This document shows positions 1 to 7,218 of a DNA stretch of 29,652 nt, in pieces. The notes below the pieces were generated by a model that did no database searches, was not told the DNA's origin, and saw only the letters and a program-made list of their open reading frames with translations. Where the stretch lies: the NCBI GenBank assembly GCA_011523485.1, contig WTGR01000812.1:1-29652 (forward strand), written 5' to 3'. This stretch comes from Acidobacteriota bacterium (GTDB taxonomy: Bacteria; Acidobacteriota; Vicinamibacteria; Vicinamibacterales; UBA8438). The translations under genes were made by a program, and so were the position numbers. Position 1 is the first letter of the stretch. Each line of letters opens with the position of its first letter.

Positions 1-304
1 CCTTGGGCAGCAGCAGCACCTTGATCGCGCCCAGGAGCGTGTCCCGGCGCTCTCCCAGGATGCTCAGCTCCTGCTCGGCCAGATCGCGCAGGTCGTCGTC
101 GTCGCCGGCGGCGAGCTCCCGCGCTTCCGCCAGTTCCTCCACCACCGCCTTGTACTCGCGGAACTGCTCGACGAGCGGCTGTATCTCGGAGAGCGCGCGG
201 GTATGGCGGCGATACTCCTGCTGGTCGGCCTGCACCGCCGGATCGGCGATGAGCGCCATCAGCTTGTCGTACCGCTCCTCGATCGCCTGCAGCTTGTCGA
301 ACAT
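1..304 (-). CDS. prfA: Peptide chain release factor 1, N-terminal part (cut by window edge)
   Basis: The 101 visible residues begin MFDKLQAIEERYDKLMALI and continue through a helical, acidic stretch (YRRHTRALSEIQPLVEQFREY) to KVLLLPK. This is the typical N-terminal domain of class I release factors, which in the whole protein recognises UAA and UAG stop codons and releases the peptide at the ribosome. The PxT anticodon-like motif and the GGQ motif would lie beyond the window. RF1 is favoured over RF2 because the opening and the LLLPK ending of domain 1 match RF1 and no RF2 programmed frameshift site is seen. The gene lies 6 nt downstream of moaD on the same strand and may be read with it. Confidence 0.9.
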   Translation of the reverse strand, partial: MFDKLQAIEERYDKLMALIADPAVQADQQEYRRHTRALSEIQPLVEQFREYKAVVEELAEARELAAGDDDDLRDLAEQELSILGERRDTLLGAIKVLLLPK

Positions 305-310
305 GACCGA

Positions 311-556
311 TCAGCCCCCCGAAACGGGCGGCAGAAAAGCGATCTCGTCGCCGTCGACGATGCGGGCGTCCATCCGCGCGTACTCGGCGTTGACGGCGAC
401 GGACACCGCGCCGCGGTAGGCGGCGAGCTCGGGGTGCTCGTCCGCCAGCAGTCTCCAGACCGTGTCCGCCGTGGCTTCCCCGGGCAGTTCGCGCGCCAGG
501 TCGGAGGCGCCGGCGATGTCGCGCAACCGGGCGAAAAGTCGGACCGTTACGCGCAT
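311..556 (-). CDS. moaD: Molybdopterin synthase small subunit MoaD
   Basis: This 81-residue ubiquitin-fold protein begins MRVTVRLFARLRDIAG and ends PPVSGG. In the family the C-terminal Gly-Gly is adenylated and converted to a thiocarboxylate, which supplies sulfur to precursor Z in molybdenum cofactor synthesis in the cytoplasm. Length and the terminal GG fit MoaD. The ATG at 556 overlaps the 3' end of moaE by 10 bp, so the two subunits are translationally coupled in the order moaE-moaD. ThiS also ends in GG and a thiD gene is nearby, but the direct overlap with moaE and the LFARLRD opening favour MoaD. Confidence 0.93.
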   Translation of the reverse strand: MRVTVRLFARLRDIAGASDLARELPGEATADTVWRLLADEHPELAAYRGAVSVAVNAEYARMDARIVDGDEIAFLPPVSGG

Positions 557-1041
557 GCCGCCTGCAGGGCCCGCCCGCGGGCCTCCTCGTCGTCGGGATC
601 CGCGGTGGCGCCCTCGATCCAGACGTCCCCGCCCTCGAAGAACTCGTGCTTCCAGATCGGCGTGATCTGCTTGATGCGCTCGATGGCGTAACGGCACGCC
701 GCGAACGCGTCCGCCCGATGCGGCGATGCGGCGGCGATGGCGACGCTCGCCTCGCCGACGGCCAGCCGCCCGACGCGATGGTGCACGGCGACGTGGGTGT
801 CCGGCCAGCGTTCGTACGCCTCGGCCGCGATGCGTTCGAAGGACTTCACGGCCAGCGGCTCGTACGCCTCGTACTCCAGCCGGTCGACGCGCCGGCCCCG
901 ATTCTCGTTGCGCACCGTGCCCAGGAACGAGGTGACGGCGCCGGCGCTCGCCGCCGCATCCGCCAGGCGACGCGCGACGAGGTCGATGATCGGTTGCAGT
1001 TCCAGCGGCTCGGTGGTGACCACGAAGGCCGGCGCCCCCAT
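547..1041 (-). CDS. moaE: Molybdopterin synthase catalytic subunit MoaE
   Basis: This 164-residue protein has the MoaE signatures in order: GTVR near residue 42, LEYEAYEPLA, HRVGRLAVGEASV, HRADAFAACRYAIERIKQ and PIWKHEFFEGGDVWIEG. The lysines in IKQ and IWKHE correspond to the catalytic and binding lysines of the family. With MoaD it inserts the two dithiolene sulfurs into precursor Z to form molybdopterin. A -10-like TATACT at 1050-1055 on the minus strand ends 8 nt before the ATG, so the transcript may be leaderless and independent of upstream thiD. The stop lies inside moaD. Confidence 0.95.
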   Translation of the reverse strand: MGAPAFVVTTEPLELQPIIDLVARRLADAAASAGAVTSFLGTVRNENRGRRVDRLEYEAYEPLAVKSFERIAAEAYERWPDTHVAVHHRVGRLAVGEASVAIAAASPHRADAFAACRYAIERIKQITPIWKHEFFEGGDVWIEGATADPDDEEARGRALQAACA

Positions 1042-1049
1042 GTCCCGGC

Positions 1050-1055
1050 AGTATA
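1050..1055 (-). promoter_or_regulatory. -10-like hexamer for moaE
   Basis: TATACT on the minus strand is followed by 8 nt and then the moaE ATG. A convincing -35 box is not seen. The spacing would give a leaderless or nearly leaderless mRNA, as for several other genes in the window. Confidence 0.5.
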
Positions 1056-1074
1056 GCAGTCGCGCGGCGGCTGA

Positions 1075-1902
1075 TCAGTCCGCACGCCGGCTCGGCTCGC
1101 CGGCACGCGCCGCGACCGGTGGTCCGTGACCGAGAACGCGCCCGCCGCGGCCGAAGCGACAAGCCCGCCGAATCGCGGCGGCGACGTAGCGTTGCGCGCC
1201 TTCCGCGGCCGCGGGCAGCGCCAGCCCCGTGGCGAGACCGGCGGTCAGGGCGGCGCTGAAGGTGCAGCCCGTGCCGTGGGTGCGGCTGCCGGCGGCACCA
1301 CCGACGCGTCCCGTCGCGATCTCGACGGCGCCCGTACCGTCGTCGAGGACGTCGACGACGGTGTCCGTCCCGTCCAGGTGTCCGCCGGTGACGATGACGG
1401 CCGCCGCGCCGAGATCCCGGATGCGCCGCGCCGCCTCCCGCGCCCCCGCGAGCGAAGTGACCGTCGCGCCGCTGAGCCGCTCCGCCTCCATCCGGTTCGG
1501 CGTCACGACCGCGGCCAGCGGCAGGAGCCTGGCTTTCAGCAGGTCGAAGCCGCGCTCGTCGAGCAGGGGGCGGCCGCTCGTCGACACGAGAACCGGGTCG
1601 ACGACCGGCGGGATGGCCAGCGCCGCGAGCCGCTCGCAAACGACGGCGACGATCGAACCGTTCGCGAGCATCCCGGTCTTGGCCGCCGCGACGGGGAAGT
1701 CGGCGGCGACGGCCGTGATCTGCGCCGCGACGACATCCGGGGGAAGCGGGTGCGTACGCGGGATCGCGTGCGGGTTCTGTGCGGTGACGGCGGTGACCGC
1801 GCTCAGTCCATGGACGCCGTGCGCGGCGAAGGTCAGCAGATCGCGCTGCACGCCGGCGCCGCCTCCCGAGTCGCTCCCGGCGATGGTCAGCGCGGCGTGC
1901 AT
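1075..1902 (-). CDS. thiD: Hydroxymethylpyrimidine/phosphomethylpyrimidine kinase ThiD
   Basis: This 275-residue ribokinase-fold enzyme phosphorylates HMP and then HMP-phosphate with ATP in thiamine pyrophosphate synthesis. It shows the opening TIAGSDSGGGAGVQRDL, AAKTGML, VDPVLVSTSG, VVTPNRMEAERLSG, VIVTGGH and HGTGCTFSAALTAGLA, the last carrying the anion-hole Gly and the catalytic Cys of bacterial ThiD. Length is normal. The C-terminal tail after about residue 250 is Arg/Gly-rich and probably disordered. It starts 17 nt after the stop of the upstream secreted methyltransferase on the same strand, so the two may be co-transcribed although their functions are unrelated. No TPP riboswitch is visible in that gap. 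Confidence 0.93.
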   Translation of the reverse strand: MHAALTIAGSDSGGGAGVQRDLLTFAAHGVHGLSAVTAVTAQNPHAIPRTHPLPPDVVAAQITAVAADFPVAAAKTGMLANGSIVAVVCERLAALAIPPVVDPVLVSTSGRPLLDERGFDLLKARLLPLAAVVTPNRMEAERLSGATVTSLAGAREAARRIRDLGAAAVIVTGGHLDGTDTVVDVLDDGTGAVEIATGRVGGAAGSRTHGTGCTFSAALTAGLATGLALPAAAEGAQRYVAAAIRRACRFGRGGRVLGHGPPVAARAGEPSRRAD

Positions 1903-1919
1903 CGCGGGCGGCGGGGTGT

Positions 1920-2615
1920 CTAGCCGGCCGGCGGTCCCGCGTCGTCGCGAACGAAGACGAGCAGGTACTGGTAGCGGAACTCGTCCTCGCGCGCCAGGAG
2001 TCGGAAGCCGGCGGCCTGGGCGTCGCGGATGACCGTTCCGGGCTCGACCCGCTCGTCGAGCGGGGGGCCGGGGCCGCCGCCGTCGAGCCGATACTCGACG
2101 ATGCCGACCCTGCCGCCCGGCTTCAGCCGGGGCATGACGTTGCGCAGCAGGGTGACCGGATCCTCGATCTGGCTGTACACCTCGACCATCAGCAGCGCGT
2201 CGATGGGACCCGGCAGCATCGGGTTGCTGGGGGTGCCGATGATTGCCTGCACGTTGGTGAGCCCGGCCCGCCTGACCCGGCGGTTGATGGACTCGATCAT
2301 CTGGGGCTGGATGTCCTCGGCGTAGACGAGACCGTTGGGGCCGACGCGCTGCGCCAGGCGCACGGTGAACCAGCCGCCGCCCGCCCCGACGTCCGCCACC
2401 ACCGCGCCGTCGAAGATGCCGAGGGCGTCCATGATGAGCTCCGGTTCCTGCCAGGCGTCCCGGTCCGGTCCCTCGAGCACGCCGAGATCCTCAGGCGGAA
2501 AGAGGCGGCCGTGGGCGGGGCGTACCTGTGCCTGGGCGGCGGCGAGGCTCAGGAAGAGCAAGGCCGGGCACAGCCAGACCGCCGGTCGTGCGCCAACTCG
2601 TGGTGCCGTGCCCAT
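1920..2615 (-). CDS. Secreted or membrane-anchored SAM-dependent methyltransferase
   Basis: This 231-residue protein has an N-terminal hydrophobic segment (AVWLCPALLFLSLAAAQAQ, about residues 13-31) that looks like a signal peptide or anchor. A class I methyltransferase core follows, with motif I VADVGAGGGWFTVRLA, then LVYAEDIQPQMIESI, a DALLMVEVYSQI stretch and LKPGGRVGIVEYR. SAM-dependent methyl transfer is therefore likely; the substrate is unknown. An extracytoplasmic methyltransferase is odd, because SAM is cytosolic, so the segment may be a membrane anchor instead. The ATG at 2615 is preferred: AGGAGG lies only 1 nt upstream, too close for a normal ribosome site, but a promoter-like TTGCGT-N17-TAGGAT ends 7 nt before the ATG, suggesting leaderless expression. 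An upstream in-frame ATG at 2651 is the alternative. Confidence 0.75.
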   Translation of the reverse strand: MGTAPRVGARPAVWLCPALLFLSLAAAQAQVRPAHGRLFPPEDLGVLEGPDRDAWQEPELIMDALGIFDGAVVADVGAGGGWFTVRLAQRVGPNGLVYAEDIQPQMIESINRRVRRAGLTNVQAIIGTPSNPMLPGPIDALLMVEVYSQIEDPVTLLRNVMPRLKPGGRVGIVEYRLDGGGPGPPLDERVEPGTVIRDAQAAGFRLLAREDEFRYQYLLVFVRDDAGPPAG

Positions 2616-2622
2616 TCCTCCT

Positions 2623-2651
2623 ATCCTAGAAGTCCGCGCCGCGGGACGCAA
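2623..2651 (-). promoter_or_regulatory. Promoter carried by dispersed repeat copy A
   Basis: On the minus strand TTGCGT (2646-2651) and TAGGAT (2623-2628) are exactly 17 bp apart, and the methyltransferase ATG follows 7 nt after the -10. The whole promoter except its last bases lies inside repeat copy A (2626-2653). The repeat copy at 8123-8150 supplies the same arrangement to another gene, which raises confidence that this is functional. Confidence 0.55.
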
Positions 2652-2677
2652 CGAAGGTGAGCTCTACGGCGCGGACT
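2626..2677. repeat. Dispersed palindromic repeat, copy A
   Basis: Positions 2626-2653 match the 28-bp repeat consensus shared with 8123-8150 and 23942-23969: CTAG, then AGTCYGCGCCGC, then GRACGCAACG. The arm AGTCCGCGCCG (2631-2641) is repeated inverted and perfectly at 2667-2677, giving an 11-bp stem with a 25-nt loop. The right arm contains the last codons of the fdhE-like gene and ends beside its TAG stop. The left end provides the promoter of the downstream methyltransferase. Confidence 0.7.
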
Positions 2678-3605
2678 GCCGGGATTCTTCCGGGCACGGT
2701 GCATCCGGCTCGGCGACCGGCCGCATCGATGGACGCGCGTATCCGCGTCCGGCTGCGAGCACGTCGAGGTCGCTGGTCTCCAGGTCGAGCACGGGCAGAA
2801 TCGCGAACGGGGTCGCCGCGGGCAGCTCGATCTGCTTCAGGTAGCCGCCGCACGCCCGGCAGAACTCGATGCGCCTTCCGGTCTGCGCTTCGCCGGCCGC
2901 CGCGGTGAGGAACGCGGTCCCCGATTCGGCGCAGTAGACGCACGCGTCGGCCCGGGGCCTCCAGTCGGCCCCGCAGAACGAGCACCGCGCGCAGCGCGCT
3001 CCGAGCCGCACCTCCGCCAGGGCCGGCCAGGAGCCGCAGGCGGGACACTCGCCGCGCGACCACGCCCGCAGGGCGCTCCGCACCTCCGGCGGGGCGGACG
3101 AAACGGACACCAGCGCATCGTACTGGAGCTGGTGAGCCACCGGCCCCACGGCGAGCTCGGCAACCAGCCAGACCAGATCCGGGGCGACGCCGACGTGGTT
3201 CGCCCGCTGGCGGATTGCCTCCTGCCGGCGGGCGAGGGAGGCGCGCAACAGGGAGCCCGGCTCGATCTCGCCGTTCTCGATCACCGCGCGCACGCGGCGC
3301 GCCGGGCCGCCGGCGCCGGCGGCGATGAAGTCGTCGCAGAACCCCAGGAGGAACGGCAGCAGCCGGTCGACGTCGATGTCGATCGCCAGATCGAGAACCG
3401 GGGCCCGTTGCCGTCCGAGGCGTTCGAGCAGGTCGGCGGGCGCCGCGCTCGTCTCCCGGGTGATGCGGGGGACCTCGGCCATCAACTCCACGCTGCGCGT
3501 CACGAGCACCCGCTGCATGTCGACGGCGGCGCCCAGATCCGGCCGCGCGTCGGTCAGCCGCAGCCAGCGCCGCTCCGCGTCGTCGAGGGGATCGTCGTGC
3601 GCCAT
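2664..3605 (-). CDS. fdhE: FdhE-like formate dehydrogenase accessory protein
   Basis: This 313-residue cytoplasmic protein has a helical N-terminal half and a C-terminal half with rubredoxin-like Cys pairs: CPACGSWP, CARCSFCGADW, CVYCAESG and CRACGGYLKQIEL. That layout is characteristic of FdhE, which in Enterobacteria is needed to mature respiratory formate dehydrogenases and binds iron through such Cys pairs. The ATG at 3605 (MAHDDPL) is preferred over one 39 nt upstream because GATACT lies 8 nt before it. No formate dehydrogenase subunit is in the window, but moaD, moaE, a MocA-like enzyme and selC are close. The last residues (RQSAP) are encoded by an arm of repeat copy A, so the C-terminus may have been altered by the repeat. 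Confidence 0.82.
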   Translation of the reverse strand: MAHDDPLDDAERRWLRLTDARPDLGAAVDMQRVLVTRSVELMAEVPRITRETSAAPADLLERLGRQRAPVLDLAIDIDVDRLLPFLLGFCDDFIAAGAGGPARRVRAVIENGEIEPGSLLRASLARRQEAIRQRANHVGVAPDLVWLVAELAVGPVAHQLQYDALVSVSSAPPEVRSALRAWSRGECPACGSWPALAEVRLGARCARCSFCGADWRPRADACVYCAESGTAFLTAAAGEAQTGRRIEFCRACGGYLKQIELPAATPFAILPVLDLETSDLDVLAAGRGYARPSMRPVAEPDAPCPEESRQSAP

Positions 3606-3613
3606 GCGCCGCC

Positions 3614-3643
3614 AGTATCGCACGGCCCGGGCAGGCGTGTTCA
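3614..3643 (-). promoter_or_regulatory. Promoter of fdhE
   Basis: Minus-strand GATACT (3614-3619) ends 8 nt before the fdhE ATG. TGAACA (3638-3643) lies 18 bp upstream of it as a -35 candidate. The same six base pairs read on the plus strand (TGTTCA) could serve the divergent erpA promoter. Confidence 0.5.
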
Positions 3644-3666
3644 CGCGAGAGGAGGCGCGCTATACT
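3638..3666 (+). promoter_or_regulatory. Promoter of erpA
   Basis: TATACT at 3661-3666 is a strong -10. TGTTCA at 3638-3643 is a weak -35 with an ideal 17-bp spacer. Transcription would begin near 3673, giving a leader of 12-20 nt that contains GGGGAG at 3680-3685. Confidence 0.55.
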
Positions 3667-3685
3667 GTGGTACGCACTTGGGGAG

Positions 3686-4054
3686 ATGATTGAAGTGGCT
3701 GAAACGACTACGCTTGTGAGCGGGCCGGTGGCCGTGACCGACGCGGCGGCAGGCAAGATTCAGGCGCTGCTGGCCGAGGAGCAGAAGAACGACGCCGGCT
3801 TGCGCGTGTTCGTTCAGGGTGGCGGCTGCTCCGGGTTCCAGTACGGGTTGATGATCGAGGAAGGCTCGGGGGACGCCGAAGCGGACAGGGTCTTCGAATC
3901 GAACGGCATCAAGCTGTTCGTCGATCCCATCAGCGTGCGCTACCTCGCGGGAGCCGAAGTCGATTTCGTCGACAATCTCATGGGCGGCGGTTTCACGATC
4001 CGCAATCCGAACGCGAAGTCGACCTGCGGATGCGGGCAGTCGTTCGGAACATGA
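3686..4054 (+). CDS. erpA: A-type iron-sulfur carrier, ErpA/IscA family
   Basis: This 122-residue protein has the A-type carrier signature: a first Cys in VQGGGCSGFQYGL (near residue 49) and a C-terminal pair in STCGCGQSF. These three Cys hold a [2Fe-2S] or [4Fe-4S] cluster that is passed to apo-enzymes in the cytoplasm. NLMGGGFTIRNPNAK is also typical. The family could be ErpA, IscA or SufA; ErpA is the best name by sequence feel, and no isc or suf genes are adjacent. The ATG at 3686 directly abuts GGGGAG; a GTG at 3695 has better spacing (9 nt) and may be the true start, removing three residues. The Fur-ferritin gene follows 57 nt later. Confidence 0.93.
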   Translation: MIEVAETTTLVSGPVAVTDAAAGKIQALLAEEQKNDAGLRVFVQGGGCSGFQYGLMIEEGSGDAEADRVFESNGIKLFVDPISVRYLAGAEVDFVDNLMGGGFTIRNPNAKSTCGCGQSFGT

Positions 4055-4111
4055 CCGTAACCGGTTCGGACGAGTTCGCAGCTTCGTCGCGGCGCCGGCC
4101 CCGGCCGGCCG

Positions 4112-5098
4112 ATGCGTGAGATGGATCCGCAGTCCGAGTACGTCGAGCGCCATCGCCCTCCCGGCGGCCGGCGGTCCGGCAAACGCGATCTGATCGTCAA
4201 CATCTTCCTGCAGCAGGACGGGCACCTGAGTGCCGACGATCTCGTGGACGTCGTGCGCCGCGACGGCAGGAAGATCAGTCGCGCAACGGTCTACCGCACG
4301 TTGCAGTGGATGGTCGAGGCGGGCATCGCACGCAAGGTCGACTTCGGCGAGGGCCGGTTCCGGTTCGAGCACTCCTACCGGCATCCCCGCCATTTTCACC
4401 TCATCTGCAAGAGCTGCAACGAGTCGTCCGAGTTCCTGTCGTCGGACATCGAGGGGCTGATCGAGGAGATCTCGGCGGCGCGGGGCTTCGAGTCGCGCAA
4501 GAGCGTGGTGCAGATCTACGGCACCTGCGAAGCGTGCCGGACCGGCCGCCGGCCAACGGCGGACAAGGTGACGACGGAACTGCTCTTCGCCCGCGACGCG
4601 TTGCGCATCGCCATCGCGACCGAACGCAGCGGCCTCGAGTTCTACCGGCGCGCCGCCCGGCTGACCCGGGATGTGCGCGGGCGCCAAGTGTTCAAGAAGC
4701 TGGCCGAAGAGGAGAAGGAGCACCTCGCCACGCTGGAGGCGCGCTACGCGGAGTTGCTGCAGCAGGATCCGCAGCTCGAATCGCACCCGACGTTTCTCTT
4801 CTTCAAGGGGGCGGCGAACGGGCTGTTCGCCGCGGGGGCCGAGGAGCTGTCGCGCGGCGTCGACGACAGGGCGGCTCTGAAGATCGGCATTCGTTGCGAG
4901 CGCGGTTCGCATCGTTTCTTCAAGCGCTACGGCGAGCGCTTCGAGGATTCCGAGGGCAAGCGGATCTTCCTGGAGTTCGCCGAGGAGGAACGCGAGCACC
5001 TGGAGTTGCTCACGAGCGAGTACCGCGCGCTCCGCGCCCGGCAGTCCAAGACGGCGGCGGAGACTCGCGCCAAGCGGCCGCGGCGCGCGAGTGCGTAA
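4112..5098 (+). CDS. Fur-family regulator fused to a ferritin-like diiron domain
   Basis: This 328-residue fusion has two parts. Residues 25-145 are a Fur/PerR-type repressor: winged helix with RATVYRTLQWMVEAGIARKVDFGEG, the metal-site element HFHLICKSCNE (C99, C102) and the second zinc pair CEAC (C139, C142). Residues about 155-305 form a four-helix ferritin/rubrerythrin-like domain with E171 in ATERSGLEFY, EEEKEHLATLE (ExxH ending H204), E263 in CERGSHRFFKRYGERFED and EEEREHLELL (ExxH ending H296). Those carboxylates and histidines could hold a diiron site. Normal Fur proteins are about 140-150 residues. A likely inference is a repressor that senses iron or peroxide through the attached domain. 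It follows erpA on the same strand. An ATG at 4121 is an alternative start. Confidence 0.88.
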   Translation: MREMDPQSEYVERHRPPGGRRSGKRDLIVNIFLQQDGHLSADDLVDVVRRDGRKISRATVYRTLQWMVEAGIARKVDFGEGRFRFEHSYRHPRHFHLICKSCNESSEFLSSDIEGLIEEISAARGFESRKSVVQIYGTCEACRTGRRPTADKVTTELLFARDALRIAIATERSGLEFYRRAARLTRDVRGRQVFKKLAEEEKEHLATLEARYAELLQQDPQLESHPTFLFFKGAANGLFAAGAEELSRGVDDRAALKIGIRCERGSHRFFKRYGERFEDSEGKRIFLEFAEEEREHLELLTSEYRALRARQSKTAAETRAKRPRRASA

Positions 5099-5100
5099 CG

Positions 5101-5129
5101 GACCGCACGCGGCAACCGACCGCACGCGG
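5101..5129 (+). repeat. Pair of 12-bp direct repeats upstream of the PHP operon
   Basis: GACCGCACGCGG occurs exactly at 5101-5112 and 5118-5129, a 17-bp offset, in the 68-bp gap between the Fur-ferritin stop and the PHP gene. It could be an operator or a small local duplication; no -10 box is obvious beside it. Confidence 0.4.
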
Positions 5130-5166
5130 ATTCTTCGCTTCTCAGTTTGCCCTGTCCGGTCGAGCC

Positions 5167-6036
5167 ATGATCGATCTCCATACCCATACGACGGCCTCCG
5201 ACGGTGCGCTGGCCCCGCCCGAGCTGGTCGAACGTGCCCATCGCCTCGGGATTCGGACGCTCAGCGTCACGGATCACGATACCGTGGCGGGGGTCCCGGC
5301 GGCGGCGGCCGCGGCCGCGGCGCGGGGCATGGAGTTCCTCCCCGGTATCGAGATCACCGCCGTGCACGAGCGGCGCGACGTGCACATGCTCGGCTACTTC
5401 CTCGATCCTGCGCCGGTGGGACTGGCGGCGTTTCTCGATCGCCAACGGCTGGACCGCTCGCGGCGTGCGCGAGAGATGGCCGCACGTCTGGCGGCGCTGG
5501 GGGCGCCGATCGACCTGGATGACCTCATCGCCGGCGCCGAGGCGAGCGGCCAGTCGGTCGCCAGGCCGAGCATCGCCCGCGCGCTGCTCGATGCCGGCCA
5601 TGTAACGAGCCTGCAGCAGGCCTTCGACCGCTGGCTGGCCGAGGGCAGGCCCGCCTACGTGCCGCGTACCGGGTCGTCACCGGTCGACGTCGTCCGCCTC
5701 GTGAAACGGTCCGGCGGCGTCGCGGGGCTGGCGCATCCGGGGTTGCTCCGCAGGGACGACCTGATCCCCGAGCTGGTGGAGGCAGGCCTCGGCGCCATCG
5801 AGGTCTACCACAGCGATCACGACGCGGGGGAGCAGTCGCGTTATCTGCGCCTGGCCGGCCGGCATGGCCTTGCCGTGTCGGGCGGTTCGGACTTCCACGG
5901 CGACGACCATCCGCGGGCTGGCTGCTTCGGACGCGTGGGCCTTCCACGCGAGCGGTTCGCGCCGTTGTTCCAGCGGGTTCGGGAGGCGCACGCCGCGGTC
6001 CGGAAGCAGTCGATGCAGTCGGAGGTGCTGCAATGA
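5167..6036 (+). CDS. PHP-domain phosphoesterase (nucleoside bisphosphate phosphatase / RNase AM type)
   Basis: This 289-residue protein opens MIDLHTHTTASDG and shows the PHP metal-binding motifs in order: HTHT (H5, H7), SVTDHDTVAG, EFLPGIEITA, HMLGYF, VAGLAHPG near residue 195 and GGSDFHGDDHP near residue 240. These residues bind three metals in the family. The layout matches the YciV/TrpH group, which removes the 3'-phosphate from 3',5'-nucleoside bisphosphates and can trim RNA 5' ends. The family name is clear, the exact substrate is not. It is the first gene of a coupled trio; its TGA overlaps the next ATG by 4 bp (ATGA). Confidence 0.88.
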   Translation: MIDLHTHTTASDGALAPPELVERAHRLGIRTLSVTDHDTVAGVPAAAAAAAARGMEFLPGIEITAVHERRDVHMLGYFLDPAPVGLAAFLDRQRLDRSRRAREMAARLAALGAPIDLDDLIAGAEASGQSVARPSIARALLDAGHVTSLQQAFDRWLAEGRPAYVPRTGSSPVDVVRLVKRSGGVAGLAHPGLLRRDDLIPELVEAGLGAIEVYHSDHDAGEQSRYLRLAGRHGLAVSGGSDFHGDDHPRAGCFGRVGLPRERFAPLFQRVREAHAAVRKQSMQSEVLQ

Positions 6037-6503
6037 CGGCGGCCCTCATCACGGCGACCGTGCTCGGGATCGGAGGTCTCGGCTACGTCACCGTCCTCGG
6101 CTTTCTGGCGTCCGCGCCCGAGCAGATTTCGCGCCACGTGACCTTCGCGATCTTCTTCACGTTCATCACGTTGCTGGCGCACTCGATGACGATGTTCTAT
6201 CTGATCGGCAAGGGGAAGGCCATTCGCGAGGCCGTGACCGACGGCGGGCTGTCCGACGAGCTGCATCTGGCGGTGGCCCGGGCGCGCCGTCCCGTCTTCT
6301 CGACCGGGACGCTGGCCATGGCCCTGACGATGCTCGCGGCCATTCTGGGAGGCGGCGTCGACACGGATGTGCTGCCGGCCGTCGTGCACTCGTTGCCGGC
6401 CGTCCTGGCGTGCGTCACCAACCTCCTGGCGTTTCGCGCCGAGCTCGTCGCACTCGCCACGGCGGCGGATTCGGTGGCCGAAGTCAACCGGTTGCTCGAG
6501 TGA
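6033..6503 (+). CDS. Small integral membrane protein, function unknown
   Basis: This 156-residue protein has four likely membrane segments: about residues 3-26 (ALITATVLGIGGLGYVTVLG), 36-57 (HVTFAIFFTFITLLAHSMTM), 90-108 (STGTLAMALTMLAAILGG) and 113-133 (LPAVVHSLPAVLACVTNLLA). A charged loop with YLIGKGKAIREAV follows the second segment. I recognise no named family. It overlaps the PHP gene by 4 bp (ATGA) and the HAD gene by 4 bp (GTGA), so all three are very probably made from one message; the context suggests a role near nucleotide or phosphate-ester metabolism, but this is only inference. Confidence 0.8.
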   Translation: MTAALITATVLGIGGLGYVTVLGFLASAPEQISRHVTFAIFFTFITLLAHSMTMFYLIGKGKAIREAVTDGGLSDELHLAVARARRPVFSTGTLAMALTMLAAILGGGVDTDVLPAVVHSLPAVLACVTNLLAFRAELVALATAADSVAEVNRLLE

Positions 6504-7183
6504 CGCGGCTTCTCCTGTTCGACATCGACGGGACTCTGCTGCTGTCGGGCGGAGCCGGCACACGCGCCCTCAACCGCACGTTCGAAGAGCTCTTCGGCGT
6601 CGCCGGCGCGTTCTCCGGCATCGCGGTGGCGGGCCGTACCGACCCGCTCATTCTGGGCGACGCGCTCCACCGCGCCGGGGTCGCGGCGGACGCGGCTGCG
6701 CGTCGGAGATTTCTGACGCGATACTGCGAGCACTTCGAGCGGGAGATCTTGCTTCCGGGGCCCAGGAAGGGACTGATGCCGGGAGTGCGCCGTCTGCTCG
6801 ACCGGCTGCGGGAGCGGCCGGACACGGTCTGTGGGCTGCTGACCGGCAACATCGCCCGGGCGGCACGCATCAAGCTGGAGCATTTCGCCCTGCAGCGCTA
6901 CTTCAGGTGCGGGGCCTACGGCGACGATGCGCCGCGGCGTGACGATCTCGTGCCGGTGGCCGTCGGCCGCGCCAGGCGCGCCGGCATCGATGTGGCCTCG
7001 GCGAACCAGGCGGTAGTCATCGGCGACACGCCGTTGGACGTGCAGTGCGCCGCCGCGGCGGGCGCCCGCTCCGTGGGTGTCGCGACGGGTCCGTTTACCG
7101 AAGAGGAGCTGCGGCGCGCGGGAGCTGACGCGGTCCTCCCGGATCTGACGGATCCGAACCGCTTTCTGCTTGCCGCGGGCTGA
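6500..7183 (+). CDS. HAD-superfamily hydrolase (phosphoglycolate phosphatase-like)
   Basis: This 227-residue protein carries the HAD motifs: LLLFDIDGTLLLSGGAG at the N-terminus (nucleophile Asp of DxDGT), LLTGN as motif II, a Lys/Arg region, and VVIGDTPLDVQCAAAAGA as motif IV. A helical cap lies between motifs I and II, as in the Gph/beta-phosphoglucomutase group. It probably dephosphorylates a small phosphate ester in the cytoplasm; the substrate cannot be told. The GTG start at 6500 is chosen because GTGA overlaps the previous stop by 4 bp and gives VTRLLLFDIDGT immediately. Confidence 0.88.
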   Translation: MTRLLLFDIDGTLLLSGGAGTRALNRTFEELFGVAGAFSGIAVAGRTDPLILGDALHRAGVAADAAARRRFLTRYCEHFEREILLPGPRKGLMPGVRRLLDRLRERPDTVCGLLTGNIARAARIKLEHFALQRYFRCGAYGDDAPRRDDLVPVAVGRARRAGIDVASANQAVVIGDTPLDVQCAAAAGARSVGVATGPFTEEELRRAGADAVLPDLTDPNRFLLAAG

Positions 7184-7218
7184 TTCCGCGAGGCCTTCGC
7201 CGGCCGAAGCGGCAAGGT

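Noticed and set aside
1075..1919. TPP riboswitch before thiD
   Set aside because: The gap upstream of thiD is only 17 nt, far too short for the element.
3641..5125. Minus-strand open frame covering erpA and the Fur-ferritin gene
   Set aside because: No domain is recognisable and both plus-strand genes are clear members of known families.
7193..7213. Terminator downstream of selC
   Set aside because: CTTCG and CGAAG can form a short stem, but it is only 5 bp and has no T-run.
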